A DNA stretch of 64,000 nucleotides from Vibrio sinaloensis DSM 21326. GTDB taxonomy: Bacteria; Pseudomonadota; Gammaproteobacteria; Enterobacterales; Vibrionaceae. This document shows, piece after piece, positions 26,336-34,668 of this stretch; positions within the stretch are counted from its first letter, which is position 1, and each line of letters opens with the position of its first letter. The stretch is taken from NCBI RefSeq assembly GCF_000189275.1, contig NZ_AEVT01000018.1, positions 62,001 to 126,000 on the forward strand, read 5' to 3'. The notes under the pieces were generated by a model. It made no database searches. It was not told the origin of the DNA and worked only from the letters and a program-made list of their open reading frames with translations. The position numbers and the translations under genes were made by a program.

Positions 26336-29300
26336 CTACTCTTCTAAGTTACACCTATCTGCAAAGTTTGCCCAAAATGTCGATGTTGAGTGCCTATTTT
26401 GTTTCAGAGCATTTGAAATGCAGTTCGTATACTTTGGTGTGATATTGACCAGTGCTTGTCGAACCAATTTTATGTCTTTGATTTGTTTTTGTTGTTCATA
26501 GCCATCTAGAAGAAGAGGTACAGGTAATAAATCAATTAAGGCATCTATAGTAGTATCTGAGATGGACTCACCCTTGGTTAGCATTACAATTAAGCTGATA
26601 AGGATCTGCTCAACGACTTCTGTTTTATTAGAGAAAAGCTCTTCAACAACCATTTTTTGCAAGCATGTAATGATCAAACTGAGTATATTTTTTTCTCCCC
26701 ACTCACTATCAAATTGAGATTGAGCAAACTTGACCAGTGTTGTTAATTGTTCATCACTACCATAATGTATAAACTCTCTCATGCTATCGAATGACATTGA
26801 ACTAATATTTGAGTGACAATTTAACCAAAGTAAGTTCTCGATAGTCTCATGACTTTTATTTGAAACAATGACTTCTTGGAAGTCTTCAGGCATCAATGAT
26901 TCTAAATTAGGTGCAAAATTTTTCAGGATATTCCTAGTCCCTGCATCGATGCAGAAGAAGCCAATTTCAAGTTTTTCGGCTAATGCAATACCTAGTAGGA
27001 AGCTTTCGGTACATAGATCTCTAAATTTAAGCTTTAAATCAAGAGGTATATCCAAGTTGCTGTCGCTATGTGGCTCTGTCCTTTGAAGGATGCTTGATAG
27101 GTTCTCAATGATGTTTGTCGGAACATCACTATTTTTTCGCTCTCCTTTATTTTCAAAGTACACTGTGTCATGTGATTCATGGTAAAACGGCAATTGATCT
27201 CTGTGAAAGTCACAATATTGCGATAATGACTCATGTACAGCCTTTGTCATATGCCACGTGTAATCATTAAAAACTTGGTTACCTATATATGCTAAATATA
27301 TGGCAGTGATTTCATCTATAACGAAATCCCTGCAACCAACTTTAGAGTGCTCCTCATTGATGGGAGTTGTGTGGATTGTGACACCTTCGCAGAGTATTGC
27401 TAGCATTGCTTTCTCTACGTTACTCTGACCATTTAGATGCTTGTATTTAATGTCTATAGGGAGAGGTTGCTTCATTTGTGGAGCTAATCGCTCTCTCTGC
27501 TCCCTGAAAGTGGATGTTAGCTTATCTATTTCTGCTAATATCTCTTCACCTGTAGCATTTTCTGGAAGGCTTAGCATATGAAACACTTCATTTTCATCAT
27601 CATCCATGATGTTCTGTGCTATGCGGTAGGCAGCAATTATAGGGTATAGCTTCTCTACTAAAGTGCAAAGTTTTACAGGTAGTAGCATCGCATCTCCAAG
27701 TTGGGCGTTATTTAGCTTCTCTGCTATTGCTCCTTTATTATCAATTAGATACTGTGGGTTGCTTTTTACGGAATGCGTGGGAACCGTTATCTTAATATGC
27801 GATTTATGACTTTCTTTGTAATGGTATGCGCTAGTATATTTCGCTGAGTTAAAAGACCAATTTTGTTCATGAAAATTTTGGTTGGCGTGCATAATTAACT
27901 TGAAATAGTGCTTCGCATTTGAATACGGGTCATCAAAGAACCAATCGAGAACTTTATCCGCAATGTCTTCAATACGATGTGAATGATAAAACATTAGTCG
28001 CCATGAATAGTCCCCAAAGAATTCATCAAAAATATTTGAGGGCAACTCATTTGTTAGCTCATGAGCTTTGTTAGGGTCTTCTTGATAGACGGTCTCTAAG
28101 TACTGTCCCCATAAATAGATGAGATTCCTCTTTTCATATGCCTCTAGAGTGCGACCCTCATATCGTTCTATGTTCTTTCGAAGTAAGGTTGCTGCAAGCT
28201 CGTAGTCTTTTTCTTCATTGGCTAATAAAGAGTAGATTGTTGTTATTTCTTCTTGCTGTTTTTCCTCTTCACTCAAATGAGACAAGCGTTGAATGACGGT
28301 ATTGTATTGTCTGGCTTGATATGAAAAGTTTAGATATGAAAAATAAGCTGCTGAGAGCCAAGGAAAGTGTTCGCTAAAGCCTACTTGATAAAGCTTTACT
28401 GCTACTTCTACATGTCCATTGTGTGCAAAGTGAAACGCAATACTGTCGATAAAGGAGATATTTAAATCTGCGTCTTTAAAGTAGTTGTCTATGCTGTCTT
28501 CAATTTGAATATGAGGAAATTCTTGAGCAGATAAAATGGGACAGCTTATAGCAGCCAGAGCTAGTAGGTTAGCCTTTGCCTCTATAGAGTCTTGTTCAGA
28601 TAACCTATCGAGAGTTCCTATTATTAGCTCGGTATCTTCACTTTTGTAGAGCAATTGAACAACAGGTAAGTTACAGAAGTTTTTATCGGTTTGATTTATT
28701 AGTTTTAGAGAAAGTTCTTCTGGTGACAGCGATTGTATATTTTCAAACTCCTTTAGAGGAGTTTTAGTCAGCACAGACTTCAACATTTCGTTATTGAAGT
28801 AGTCTTTTTTTTCTATGTTGGACTGGTTCTTTTCTAGACAATCTCTCACTATTGCACAGGTATATTGAGTGTAGTGAAATAGCTGGCTAAGGATATTAAT
28901 TAGCTTAAAGTCAGGCGTTTTACTGCTGTCAATCAGTTCAATGAGAGAGTCTCGTAATTTATCAAACCTAGACTTATCTTCAGATGATAGACAGAAATAA
29001 TCTTTATTAAGAAAGTCATTAGCATTAACACACTCTAGAATGATTCTTTCTCGTTTGAAATCAGCTAGAGGTTTTAAGCTTTGTAATAGGTCAAGGATAC
29101 CTTGGCTTTCGGCTAGCATTGAATATTCGAGCGTTTTTTCAAATAAAGCACCAAGAATAAACTCAGGTAACTCTGATTGTCTGTCTACAAGGTTGCTTAC
29201 ATAGTCCTCGGTAGCAAGCCTTTGTAAATAGATATACTGAGGTATTGTTTGCTCAGGGATTCTTTCAAAGTATGCTTTGGCTGCTTCTTTACCGCTTCGA

Positions 29301-29686
29301 ATTTCGATTAGTTTAAGTATTGCAGCGTTTGCAAGCTCCTGTGCAAATGCGGAGTAGTTTTCGGATTGAGAGTAACCTTCGACTCGTTGCTCATCATCTT
29401 TAAGGCTTTCCTCACTCATTAGGATTCTAAGGGATGCAATAGCCAACTTTGCTTCTTCATCTAACATCCCCATCATGCTGAGAAAGCTAAGTTTTTGTAT
29501 CCCACTATGATTGTCGTTTTGCCTGAAATCATCTAGAGCATCAATGATAGGTCTACTTATAGCACTTAATGATACGTTATCATTGATCTGGACTTGAAGC
29601 TTATCTATAAAAACTTCAGCATCAATAACTTTGTTACCGCCAAATGCGTCACCTGTACCGTTACTGGTTATATTGTAGGTGTTCAT
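26336..29686 (-). CDS. Large helical-repeat protein with PIN-like C-terminal region, putative defence effector
   Basis: 1116 aa, no close identification by eye. Residues 1-25 are a Gly/Asn/Asp-rich motif (NITSNGTGDAFGGNKVI) that recurs at the C-terminus of the neighbouring 114-aa protein. Residues about 40-700 are alpha-helical and TPR-like (pairs such as EVAVKLYQVGFSEHFPWLSA and LAATLLRKNIERYEGR). Residues about 780-920 have PIN-nuclease spacing: FVIDEITAIYLAYIG (Asp about 787), AVHESLSQY (Glu about 818), FFCIDAGTRNIL (Asp about 913). TPR plus PIN suggests an RNase effector. I recall a two-gene Vibrio defence system named GAPS6 with this layout, but have not checked. AGGT precedes the ATG. 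AT-rich compared with its neighbours. Confidence 0.6.
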   Translation of the reverse strand: MNTYNITSNGTGDAFGGNKVIDAEVFIDKLQVQINDNVSLSAISRPIIDALDDFRQNDNHSGIQKLSFLSMMGMLDEEAKLAIASLRILMSEESLKDDEQRVEGYSQSENYSAFAQELANAAILKLIEIRSGKEAAKAYFERIPEQTIPQYIYLQRLATEDYVSNLVDRQSELPEFILGALFEKTLEYSMLAESQGILDLLQSLKPLADFKRERIILECVNANDFLNKDYFCLSSEDKSRFDKLRDSLIELIDSSKTPDFKLINILSQLFHYTQYTCAIVRDCLEKNQSNIEKKDYFNNEMLKSVLTKTPLKEFENIQSLSPEELSLKLINQTDKNFCNLPVVQLLYKSEDTELIIGTLDRLSEQDSIEAKANLLALAAISCPILSAQEFPHIQIEDSIDNYFKDADLNISFIDSIAFHFAHNGHVEVAVKLYQVGFSEHFPWLSAAYFSYLNFSYQARQYNTVIQRLSHLSEEEKQQEEITTIYSLLANEEKDYELAATLLRKNIERYEGRTLEAYEKRNLIYLWGQYLETVYQEDPNKAHELTNELPSNIFDEFFGDYSWRLMFYHSHRIEDIADKVLDWFFDDPYSNAKHYFKLIMHANQNFHEQNWSFNSAKYTSAYHYKESHKSHIKITVPTHSVKSNPQYLIDNKGAIAEKLNNAQLGDAMLLPVKLCTLVEKLYPIIAAYRIAQNIMDDDENEVFHMLSLPENATGEEILAEIDKLTSTFREQRERLAPQMKQPLPIDIKYKHLNGQSNVEKAMLAILCEGVTIHTTPINEEHSKVGCRDFVIDEITAIYLAYIGNQVFNDYTWHMTKAVHESLSQYCDFHRDQLPFYHESHDTVYFENKGERKNSDVPTNIIENLSSILQRTEPHSDSNLDIPLDLKLKFRDLCTESFLLGIALAEKLEIGFFCIDAGTRNILKNFAPNLESLMPEDFQEVIVSNKSHETIENLLWLNCHSNISSMSFDSMREFIHYGSDEQLTTLVKFAQSQFDSEWGEKNILSLIITCLQKMVVEELFSNKTEVVEQILISLIVMLTKGESISDTTIDALIDLLPVPLLLDGYEQQKQIKDIKLVRQALVNITPKYTNCISNALKQNRHSTSTFWANFADRCNLEE

Positions 29687-29797
29687 TGATACCTCATGGT
29701 GTGTTCTGATTTGGTGGCATAAGAAAGCTCACACTTTAAGTGGAGCCTTAATTGACTAGTAAACGTTAGGGCTATCGTGATTTTTCCAAAGGAAGGG

Positions 29798-30142
29798 TTA
29801 TTTATCGTTGATGGTCTTGTTGCCCATTATTTTATCGCCATTAAATGCGTCACCACTACCGTATGAATTAATATTGATTACTGTCTGAGGTTTTTCATTC
29901 AATTGGCTAATCACTTCCTGAAGAACCTTTGATGACTCAATTAATGCTGTAAGTTCTACTGGAGATGCCGACTTTTGGTATTGTTCTTTAGATAGCTCCT
30001 CTGCTATTGCGTTAGCTACTTTATCGTCGAGGTGAACGACATTGTCTAAACCTGCTTTTATGTAGCTAGCTGTTAGCTTAATTGGTGATGATACCAAGTC
30101 ATATAAGGCTCCGCCAATGATCGCACTGCTTACAAAATCCAT
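29798..30142 (-). CDS. Small partner protein sharing the GDAF motif with the large protein
   Basis: 114 aa. The N-terminus has a hydrophobic stretch (FVSSAIIGGALYDLVSSPI) that could be a membrane or amphipathic helix. The middle is helical. The last 25 residues (ININSYGSGDAFNGDKI then MGNKTINDK) match the N-terminus of the 1116-aa protein encoded 111 bp downstream, position for position: N-I-x-S-x-G-[ST]-G-D-A-F-x-G-[ND]-K-[IV]. No terminator is visible between the genes, so they form one operon with this gene first. A TATAAT-like -10 lies at 30178-30183 on the minus strand. Function unknown; likely a sensor or partner of the large protein. Confidence 0.6.
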   Translation of the reverse strand: MDFVSSAIIGGALYDLVSSPIKLTASYIKAGLDNVVHLDDKVANAIAEELSKEQYQKSASPVELTALIESSKVLQEVISQLNEKPQTVININSYGSGDAFNGDKIMGNKTINDK

Positions 30143-30718
30143 ACTTTTCTCTTTTTTATGACATTAAAGTGGACAACATTATACACCCCATTGCTTTGCA
30201 ATTAGAAACAGCTTTGTTGCGTAATTCGACTAAAGAAAACAAACTTCCCTAACTGAATCGCCACTAATATAGTAGTCCCCTTTGATATAACTAAAAGTAT
30301 GTCAAATCACCGTACGTTCAAATAGTGAATCAGCCAGGCGTAACTTAGAAAGGGGCATTTCCATGTTAGCTACTTTGCCAAATTCACTACACTCTATAAC
30401 TGCACTCAAATGCTTTACGACTAAGAAATCTGTGTTCTACCGACATAGTGACGACGTAGAGTTTGTTCGTAATATCCAGAAAATGAAGTCTGATGTTATT
30501 AAAGATGATGCTTTCGTACAGACCTACTGCCGCCTTTTTTTTGCTGCAAAGCGCGAAATAACTCATGTTGGCTTAGTACCACTGGGACAGGTGCTAGTGG
30601 ACTGAATAAACTCATGACCGCTATCAATAAAATTATTTTAGCTCGAAACCCAACGCTTAAGTTATTGGAAACGAGCCCTCATAACAATTATTCACTTAAA
30701 AATGCTCAATATCGAAAC
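30143..30718. other. Intergenic stretch, AT-rich, mostly empty
   Basis: It contains the probable promoter of the 114-aa gene near its left end and one small plus-strand frame with a good ribosome binding site (listed separately). Nothing else recognisable. Confidence 0.4.
30363..30605 (+). CDS. Possible small ORF, unknown
   Basis: 80 aa, preceded by AAAGGGG at a proper distance from the ATG. The product is basic with no recognisable domain. Being the only plus-strand frame with a decent start in the gap, it may be a gene, but AT-rich islands often throw up such frames and no family is recognised. Confidence 0.25.
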   Translation: MLATLPNSLHSITALKCFTTKKSVFYRHSDDVEFVRNIQKMKSDVIKDDAFVQTYCRLFFAAKREITHVGLVPLGQVLVD

Positions 30719-31747
30719 TTACTCAACCAAAACGACATCATCAACATTATCTTGAGTACCATGACTTTCTGTTTTCTTTTCGGAGTGTGGCGAAAGAACT
30801 GAATCATGGTTAATGACCTCAATGACATAGACAGACGATATGTACCTTTCGAAGAAATACAAACTAAAGCCTAAAACAAGTAAGCCAATAACCTGAGAGT
30901 TAATTTCAATCATAGAGCCAATCTTAATAGCCGTCGTCGTTCCATTCCCGTTTCCCCCGCCCTTGGAATTGCCATCACGCAAAAACTGTTTGTATGCGAG
31001 CACTAATCCAGTCCCAACTATCGCCACCACAAGCAAAGTGATAATTACAGTTTGTATACGCTGCAAAAGATAGATTAACTCAACGTCCTGAAGTGCGTTA
31101 CTCTTATGCTGCTCTAACACCTGTGCATGAGCGTACTTTGCCAATTCAGTCTCGAGTAAAGCTTGGGGCAACTTGCAATACTCATCTTCACATACTCTTA
31201 GAAAATCCATAAGAGACCTAACTTCCTCCAACTCATCCTCCATTGAAATGGATCTTGCGGTAGGATTTATTGAACGGGTTGAATTTTCTGCAGAGCTATA
31301 TGTCAAGACTTGGGAAGTTTCGATAACATTTACACGAGGTCGTTTAAACTCAGAATACACGTCGTGTAATTCAGATAATGTTTTAATATCCTTGAGACGC
31401 TGCAATTCTACCAACTTCTTTTGAACTCTATCCTGATGTGTTTCGATTTTTACTTTCGCTTTACCTAATAAGTCCTCTCTCACTTTTGAAGAGCCATCAA
31501 ACCTATTTAGCTCTTCTACAATCACTCGTTGCCGACTAGTCTGTACTAGCTCACGAACTATCGAAGACTCTAATTTTTTCTGTATATCCTTTTTAACGTC
31601 GGCTAGTTGGTCTGCATCACTGAGCACAGCCCCACGACCTTCCTGTTCAATCGTGGGATTAACTTCCGTTGTCGGGGAAGAACACTTTGCAGCAAATGTT
31701 AATGAACTCAAGCAGGTCAATAACAATATCTTAAGAACTAAAGACAT
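30719..31747 (-). CDS. Unknown secreted/membrane protein with coiled-coil and two TM segments
   Basis: 342 aa. An N-terminal signal peptide ends near residue 19 (LTCLSSLTFAAKC; the Cys lacks a clean lipobox). Residues about 45-130 are charged and helical with coiled-coil character (KKDIQKKLESSIVRELVQ). Two membrane helices lie near 233-256 (VIITLLVVAIVGTGLVLAY) and 284-303 (VIGLLVLGFSLYFFE), joined by a glycine/asparagine loop (GNSKGGGNGNG). The C-terminus is acidic. Probably periplasmic N-terminal part with a short cytoplasmic loop. No family recognised. Inside the AT-rich island. Confidence 0.6.
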   Translation of the reverse strand: MSLVLKILLLTCLSSLTFAAKCSSPTTEVNPTIEQEGRGAVLSDADQLADVKKDIQKKLESSIVRELVQTSRQRVIVEELNRFDGSSKVREDLLGKAKVKIETHQDRVQKKLVELQRLKDIKTLSELHDVYSEFKRPRVNVIETSQVLTYSSAENSTRSINPTARSISMEDELEEVRSLMDFLRVCEDEYCKLPQALLETELAKYAHAQVLEQHKSNALQDVELIYLLQRIQTVIITLLVVAIVGTGLVLAYKQFLRDGNSKGGGNGNGTTTAIKIGSMIEINSQVIGLLVLGFSLYFFERYISSVYVIEVINHDSVLSPHSEKKTESHGTQDNVDDVVLVE

Positions 31748-32247
31748 AGTAAAACCAATAAATGAATAGGTATGAGAAGTGTAGGTCTAAAATGAGAGGC
31801 TTGGTAACCTTAGCATAAGAGTACCAAAGGTCCCACAACTACTCTAGTGGGCTCTTGAATGTGATCCCAAGAGATTTACAAGCTTGTTTGTAAGGGTGCC
31901 AGCGGACTTAGGACAAAGCTCTCACAATAACCCTCCATAATGCTGTAGTACCAAATGTTAAGCGTCGCTATTAAGTTGTTTTTACTGACCACTCTGCAAA
32001 ATAAAGCAAAGGCCATGCGGCACAGCACATTAATGGCAAAATGCATTTGTATGAAAAGATAGACAGCCAATGGTAGCGACCACTTAAGACCAAATGGCGA
32101 TAGCTCGCCTTCTTCTAACACTTCCACCCATGTTCTATCACTACGACGTACACATTAGGCAAGGTACTTTCATAACTAGCTTGTCCCTGCGCTACGATTA
32201 CGATTTTCACCTTAAATTCAATCACATCCAATGCATCAGCAAGTTAC

Positions 32248-32547
32248 TTATCTGCCTCTAGGGAGGTCATCAAACAATCGTTTTGCAAATTTCCCTAATT
32301 GCGTGGCAGTCGCGGCTCCAGCGGTGATGCTGAAAACATTAGCGACGATGGGCCACACTGACCACTCAAGTATTAAATACCTCGACGTGCCAATCGCAAC
32401 GGCTAGACCCAGAGGTATTGAGACTAACATGCTTGTCATCGCTATGGTTATCACAAAGGGAAAGATAATTTTGCCACCCATAAAGCCACCACGCAGTCCG
32501 TATTTATTGAAATAACCAGTGTAAATAAGATCTTCTCTTATCGACAA
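32248..32547 (-). CDS. Possible small membrane protein, unknown
   Basis: 99 aa from a TTG at 32547 that directly follows an in-frame stop and lacks a ribosome binding site; an internal ATG would give 77 aa. Two hydrophobic segments are visible: IIFPFVITIAMTSMLVSIPL and WPIVANVFSITAGAATATQL. It may be a genuine small membrane protein or a remnant. No family recognised. Confidence 0.3.
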   Translation of the reverse strand: MSIREDLIYTGYFNKYGLRGGFMGGKIIFPFVITIAMTSMLVSIPLGLAVAIGTSRYLILEWSVWPIVANVFSITAGAATATQLGKFAKRLFDDLPRGR

Positions 32548-32607
32548 TTAAAAAGCTACGTTAAGTGACTCAACCGACAAAGCGGACAGTTAAGCCAGTA
32601 AACGCAT

Positions 32608-32632
32608 TTCAGGACACTGTCGAGCCTGAAAG
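32608..32632 (+). repeat. Degenerate direct repeat, right copy
   Basis: TTCAGGACACT, six bases, then CCTGAAAG; partner of the copy at 26289-26312. It is followed by a second small hairpin sequence (GCCGACTG...CGGC). Could be an insertion-element end or recombination site. Confidence 0.5.
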
Positions 32633-32735
32633 TGCCGACTGTAACGGTCCTCGGCAGTTCTGAGTTACGTAGTGAACGGTGAAGACTTGAACAACGTTCA
32701 CATACGAGCTAACCAACAAACATCATACAAACCTT

Positions 32736-32900
32736 TAATGACTTGTTTTAAGGTCACCATGTGCTATAAATTACCATAATGACTGTTTTTAAGGTCATTA
32801 TCATTTCTAGTATCTTTTATTACCATTGATATGTAATGACTGCATTTTGAGTCATAATAGATATAGTAAAAGATTAACGATTGAATTTTAGGTCATTATG
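32736..32900 (+). promoter_or_regulatory. hipBA operator array
   Basis: Three 24-bp inverted repeats of form TAATGACT-N(6-8)-AGGTCATTA lie at 32736-32759 (right arm degenerate), 32777-32800 (perfect outer arms) and 32834-32857 (AGTCATAA right arm). A fourth half-site GGTCATTA sits at 32891-32898 and runs into the hipB ATG. Centres are 41 and 57 bp apart. This fits autorepression by a HipB-like dimer, with the last site covering the ribosome binding site. Confidence 0.8.
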
Positions 32901-33248
32901 AGAGAGCCAAATATATACGCAATGTCAGATGAAGCACTGAGCAGTGAACTTGGCCGTCGAATCGAAAGACGAAGGCTCGATCACCGTTCGCCACTGACTC
33001 AGGCACAGTTAGCGAAAAAGGCCGGAATCAGCCGGTCAACCTACCAAAATATGATCGAGGGTAAATCAACCCTACTAAACGTCATCAAGGTACTCAGAGT
33101 ATTAGATGCATTGGAAGGTATTGAATCTTTCCTACCAGACCCTGGGATTAGCCCAGTACAACTTCTCAAAATGAAAGGGAAAGTACGACAAAGGGTAAAA
33201 CCGGCCTCAACGCCACAGAAGCCTAAAGAGGAGGATCTCGATTGGTAG
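32898..33248 (+). CDS. hipB: HipB-like XRE-family antitoxin/repressor
   Basis: 116 aa. A Cro/C1-type HTH lies at about residues 30-75: SPLTQAQLAKKAGISRSTYQ, then NMIEGKSTLLNVIKVLRVLDAL. The C-terminal tail (VRQRVKPASTPQKPKEEDLDW) is basic then acidic, as in HipB tails that contact HipA, here shown without claiming the contact. It precedes hipA and overlaps it by 7 bp. An AGGT that also belongs to an operator half-site is the likely ribosome binding site. Confidence 0.85.
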   Translation: MREPNIYAMSDEALSSELGRRIERRRLDHRSPLTQAQLAKKAGISRSTYQNMIEGKSTLLNVIKVLRVLDALEGIESFLPDPGISPVQLLKMKGKVRQRVKPASTPQKPKEEDLDW

Positions 33249-34558
33249 GCAAAAAATACGACACGGCAAAAGTCAGTATATTTGGTAAAGATGTCGGCGC
33301 TCTGGCTGAAGATACAACGACCGGAATTGTTAGCTTTGAATATTTCGATGAGTGGCTAAAGACTGGCTTTGCCATTTCACAAAAGCTCCCTCTTGAGGCT
33401 GGCACGTTTAGCTTCCCCACTCTGAATTATCCAACCTATAAAGGCCTACCCGCAGCCTTTGCTGATACTCTACCCGATGACTTTGGTAATGCCGTAATCA
33501 ATGCCTGGCTTGCGCGTCAGGGCCGAGACCCACGCTCTTTCAGTGCATTAGAAAGGCTGCTCTATACGGGTTCACGCGGTATGGGAGCGCTTGAGTACAC
33601 ACCCGCACTAGCAGACACAAATAAAAAACAAGATGAATCCATTAAACTCGACTCACTTGTGGCCATGGCGCAACTCGTCCTTGACGAAAGAAACAATCTA
33701 GATGAAACCATCACTAATGAGCAGGCAGCGGAGCAGGCCTTAACGGGTATCCTTCAAGTTGGCACCTCAGCGGGCGGGGCTAGAGCGAAAGCTGTTATCG
33801 CAGTCAACTCAGATCGCACGCAAATACGCTCTGGTCAGGTCAATGCCCCCAAAGGCTACGAACACTTCCTATTAAAGTTTGATGGCGTTGTCGAACGCTC
33901 ATCCACGAGTGAGGTATTTGGTGATCCTAAAGGCTTCGGCTTAATGGAATATGCCTATTACTTAATGGCCAAAAAAGCCGGTATCGATATCTCATATTGT
34001 GAACTGTTAAAAGAAAACGGACGTGCTCATTTCATGACAAAACGGTTTGATCGCGTTGGAAACGAAAAGGTGCATTACCAATCTCTGTGCGCGATGGATC
34101 ACGCAGATTTCAAACAACCTGGCGCTTACAGTTATGAAGAACTTTTCACCCTATTGCGCTCACTAAGACTTGATCGACTATCAGCACTTGAAGTGTTTAG
34201 GCGCATGGCCTTTAACGTGATTGCCCGCAACCACGACGATCACACAAAAAACTGGGGATTCGTTATCAATAGCGCGAACAAGTGGGAACTCGCACCAGCA
34301 TTCGATCTAGCATATAGCTACAAACCAGGCTCACCTTGGGTAGACAGCCATCAAATGTCGATCAACGGTAAGCGAGACAATTTTACCAAACAAGACTTAC
34401 TAGGCGTCGTACCTCTATCACTACAAGGTGAGGCAGAAGCGATTCTACATGAGGTTCATGCCGCCGTGGCAACATGGCGAGAAATAGCAGAAGGTGTAGG
34501 TGTCGAACCTGCGTTCCTTGACGAAATAGAGTCTAACCACAGACTCAACCTACTATGA
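33242..34558 (+). CDS. hipA: HipA-like serine/threonine kinase toxin
   Basis: 438 aa, full length for the family. It starts at a TTG with GAGGAGG eight bases upstream, inside the end of hipB. HipA features: N-terminal Couple_hipA domain (VSFEYFDEWLKTG, KGLPAAFADTLPDDFG), GTSAGGARAKAVIAV as the P-loop-like segment, HFLLKFD with the ATP-binding Lys, RFDR, catalytic NHDDHTKN (about 330-337), and Mg-binding PAFDLAYSY. HipA kinases phosphorylate glutamyl-tRNA synthetase or other targets and cause dormancy. All catalytic residues are intact, so it should be active. Confidence 0.9.
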   Translation: MVGKKYDTAKVSIFGKDVGALAEDTTTGIVSFEYFDEWLKTGFAISQKLPLEAGTFSFPTLNYPTYKGLPAAFADTLPDDFGNAVINAWLARQGRDPRSFSALERLLYTGSRGMGALEYTPALADTNKKQDESIKLDSLVAMAQLVLDERNNLDETITNEQAAEQALTGILQVGTSAGGARAKAVIAVNSDRTQIRSGQVNAPKGYEHFLLKFDGVVERSSTSEVFGDPKGFGLMEYAYYLMAKKAGIDISYCELLKENGRAHFMTKRFDRVGNEKVHYQSLCAMDHADFKQPGAYSYEELFTLLRSLRLDRLSALEVFRRMAFNVIARNHDDHTKNWGFVINSANKWELAPAFDLAYSYKPGSPWVDSHQMSINGKRDNFTKQDLLGVVPLSLQGEAEAILHEVHAAVATWREIAEGVGVEPAFLDEIESNHRLNLL

Positions 34559-34559
34559 T

Positions 34560-34653
34560 GACGATGCATCAGCATCGTCTAGCAAGCTGTGGCATAAAAT
34601 ATCGAGAACAACCTGTCAGCGTTATTTACCACGTCGTGTGGAAACTGACAGGT
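34560..34653. terminator. Two hairpins between hipA and fapA
   Basis: GACGATGC / GCATCGTC (34560-34579) directly after hipA, without a T-run. ACCTGTCAG / CTGACAGGT (34611-34653) has an inner CCAC/GTGG stem and lies 16 bp past the fapA stop in the minus direction. Convergent genes on both sides make a transcription stop here likely. Confidence 0.5.
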
Positions 34654-34668
34654 CAATCGAGTGAATAG

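Larger units (their letters stand above)
31748..32897. other. Long intergenic stretch with weak ORFs and hipBA operators (1150 bp)
   Basis: Two minus-strand hydrophobic frames exist: 31876-32127, with GTG start and no ribosome binding site, and 32248-32547, listed separately. The right third (32736-32900) is the hipBA promoter. The second copy of the TTCAGGACACT repeat is at 32608. Possible decayed genes, nothing identifiable. Confidence 0.4.

Noticed and set aside
30614..30802. 62-aa plus-strand frame
   Set aside because: Overlaps the end of the two-TM protein gene on the other strand and lacks a start signal.
31876..32127. 83-aa hydrophobic minus-strand frame
   Set aside because: GTG start just after an in-frame stop, no ribosome binding site, no family pattern. 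Possibly a decayed gene.
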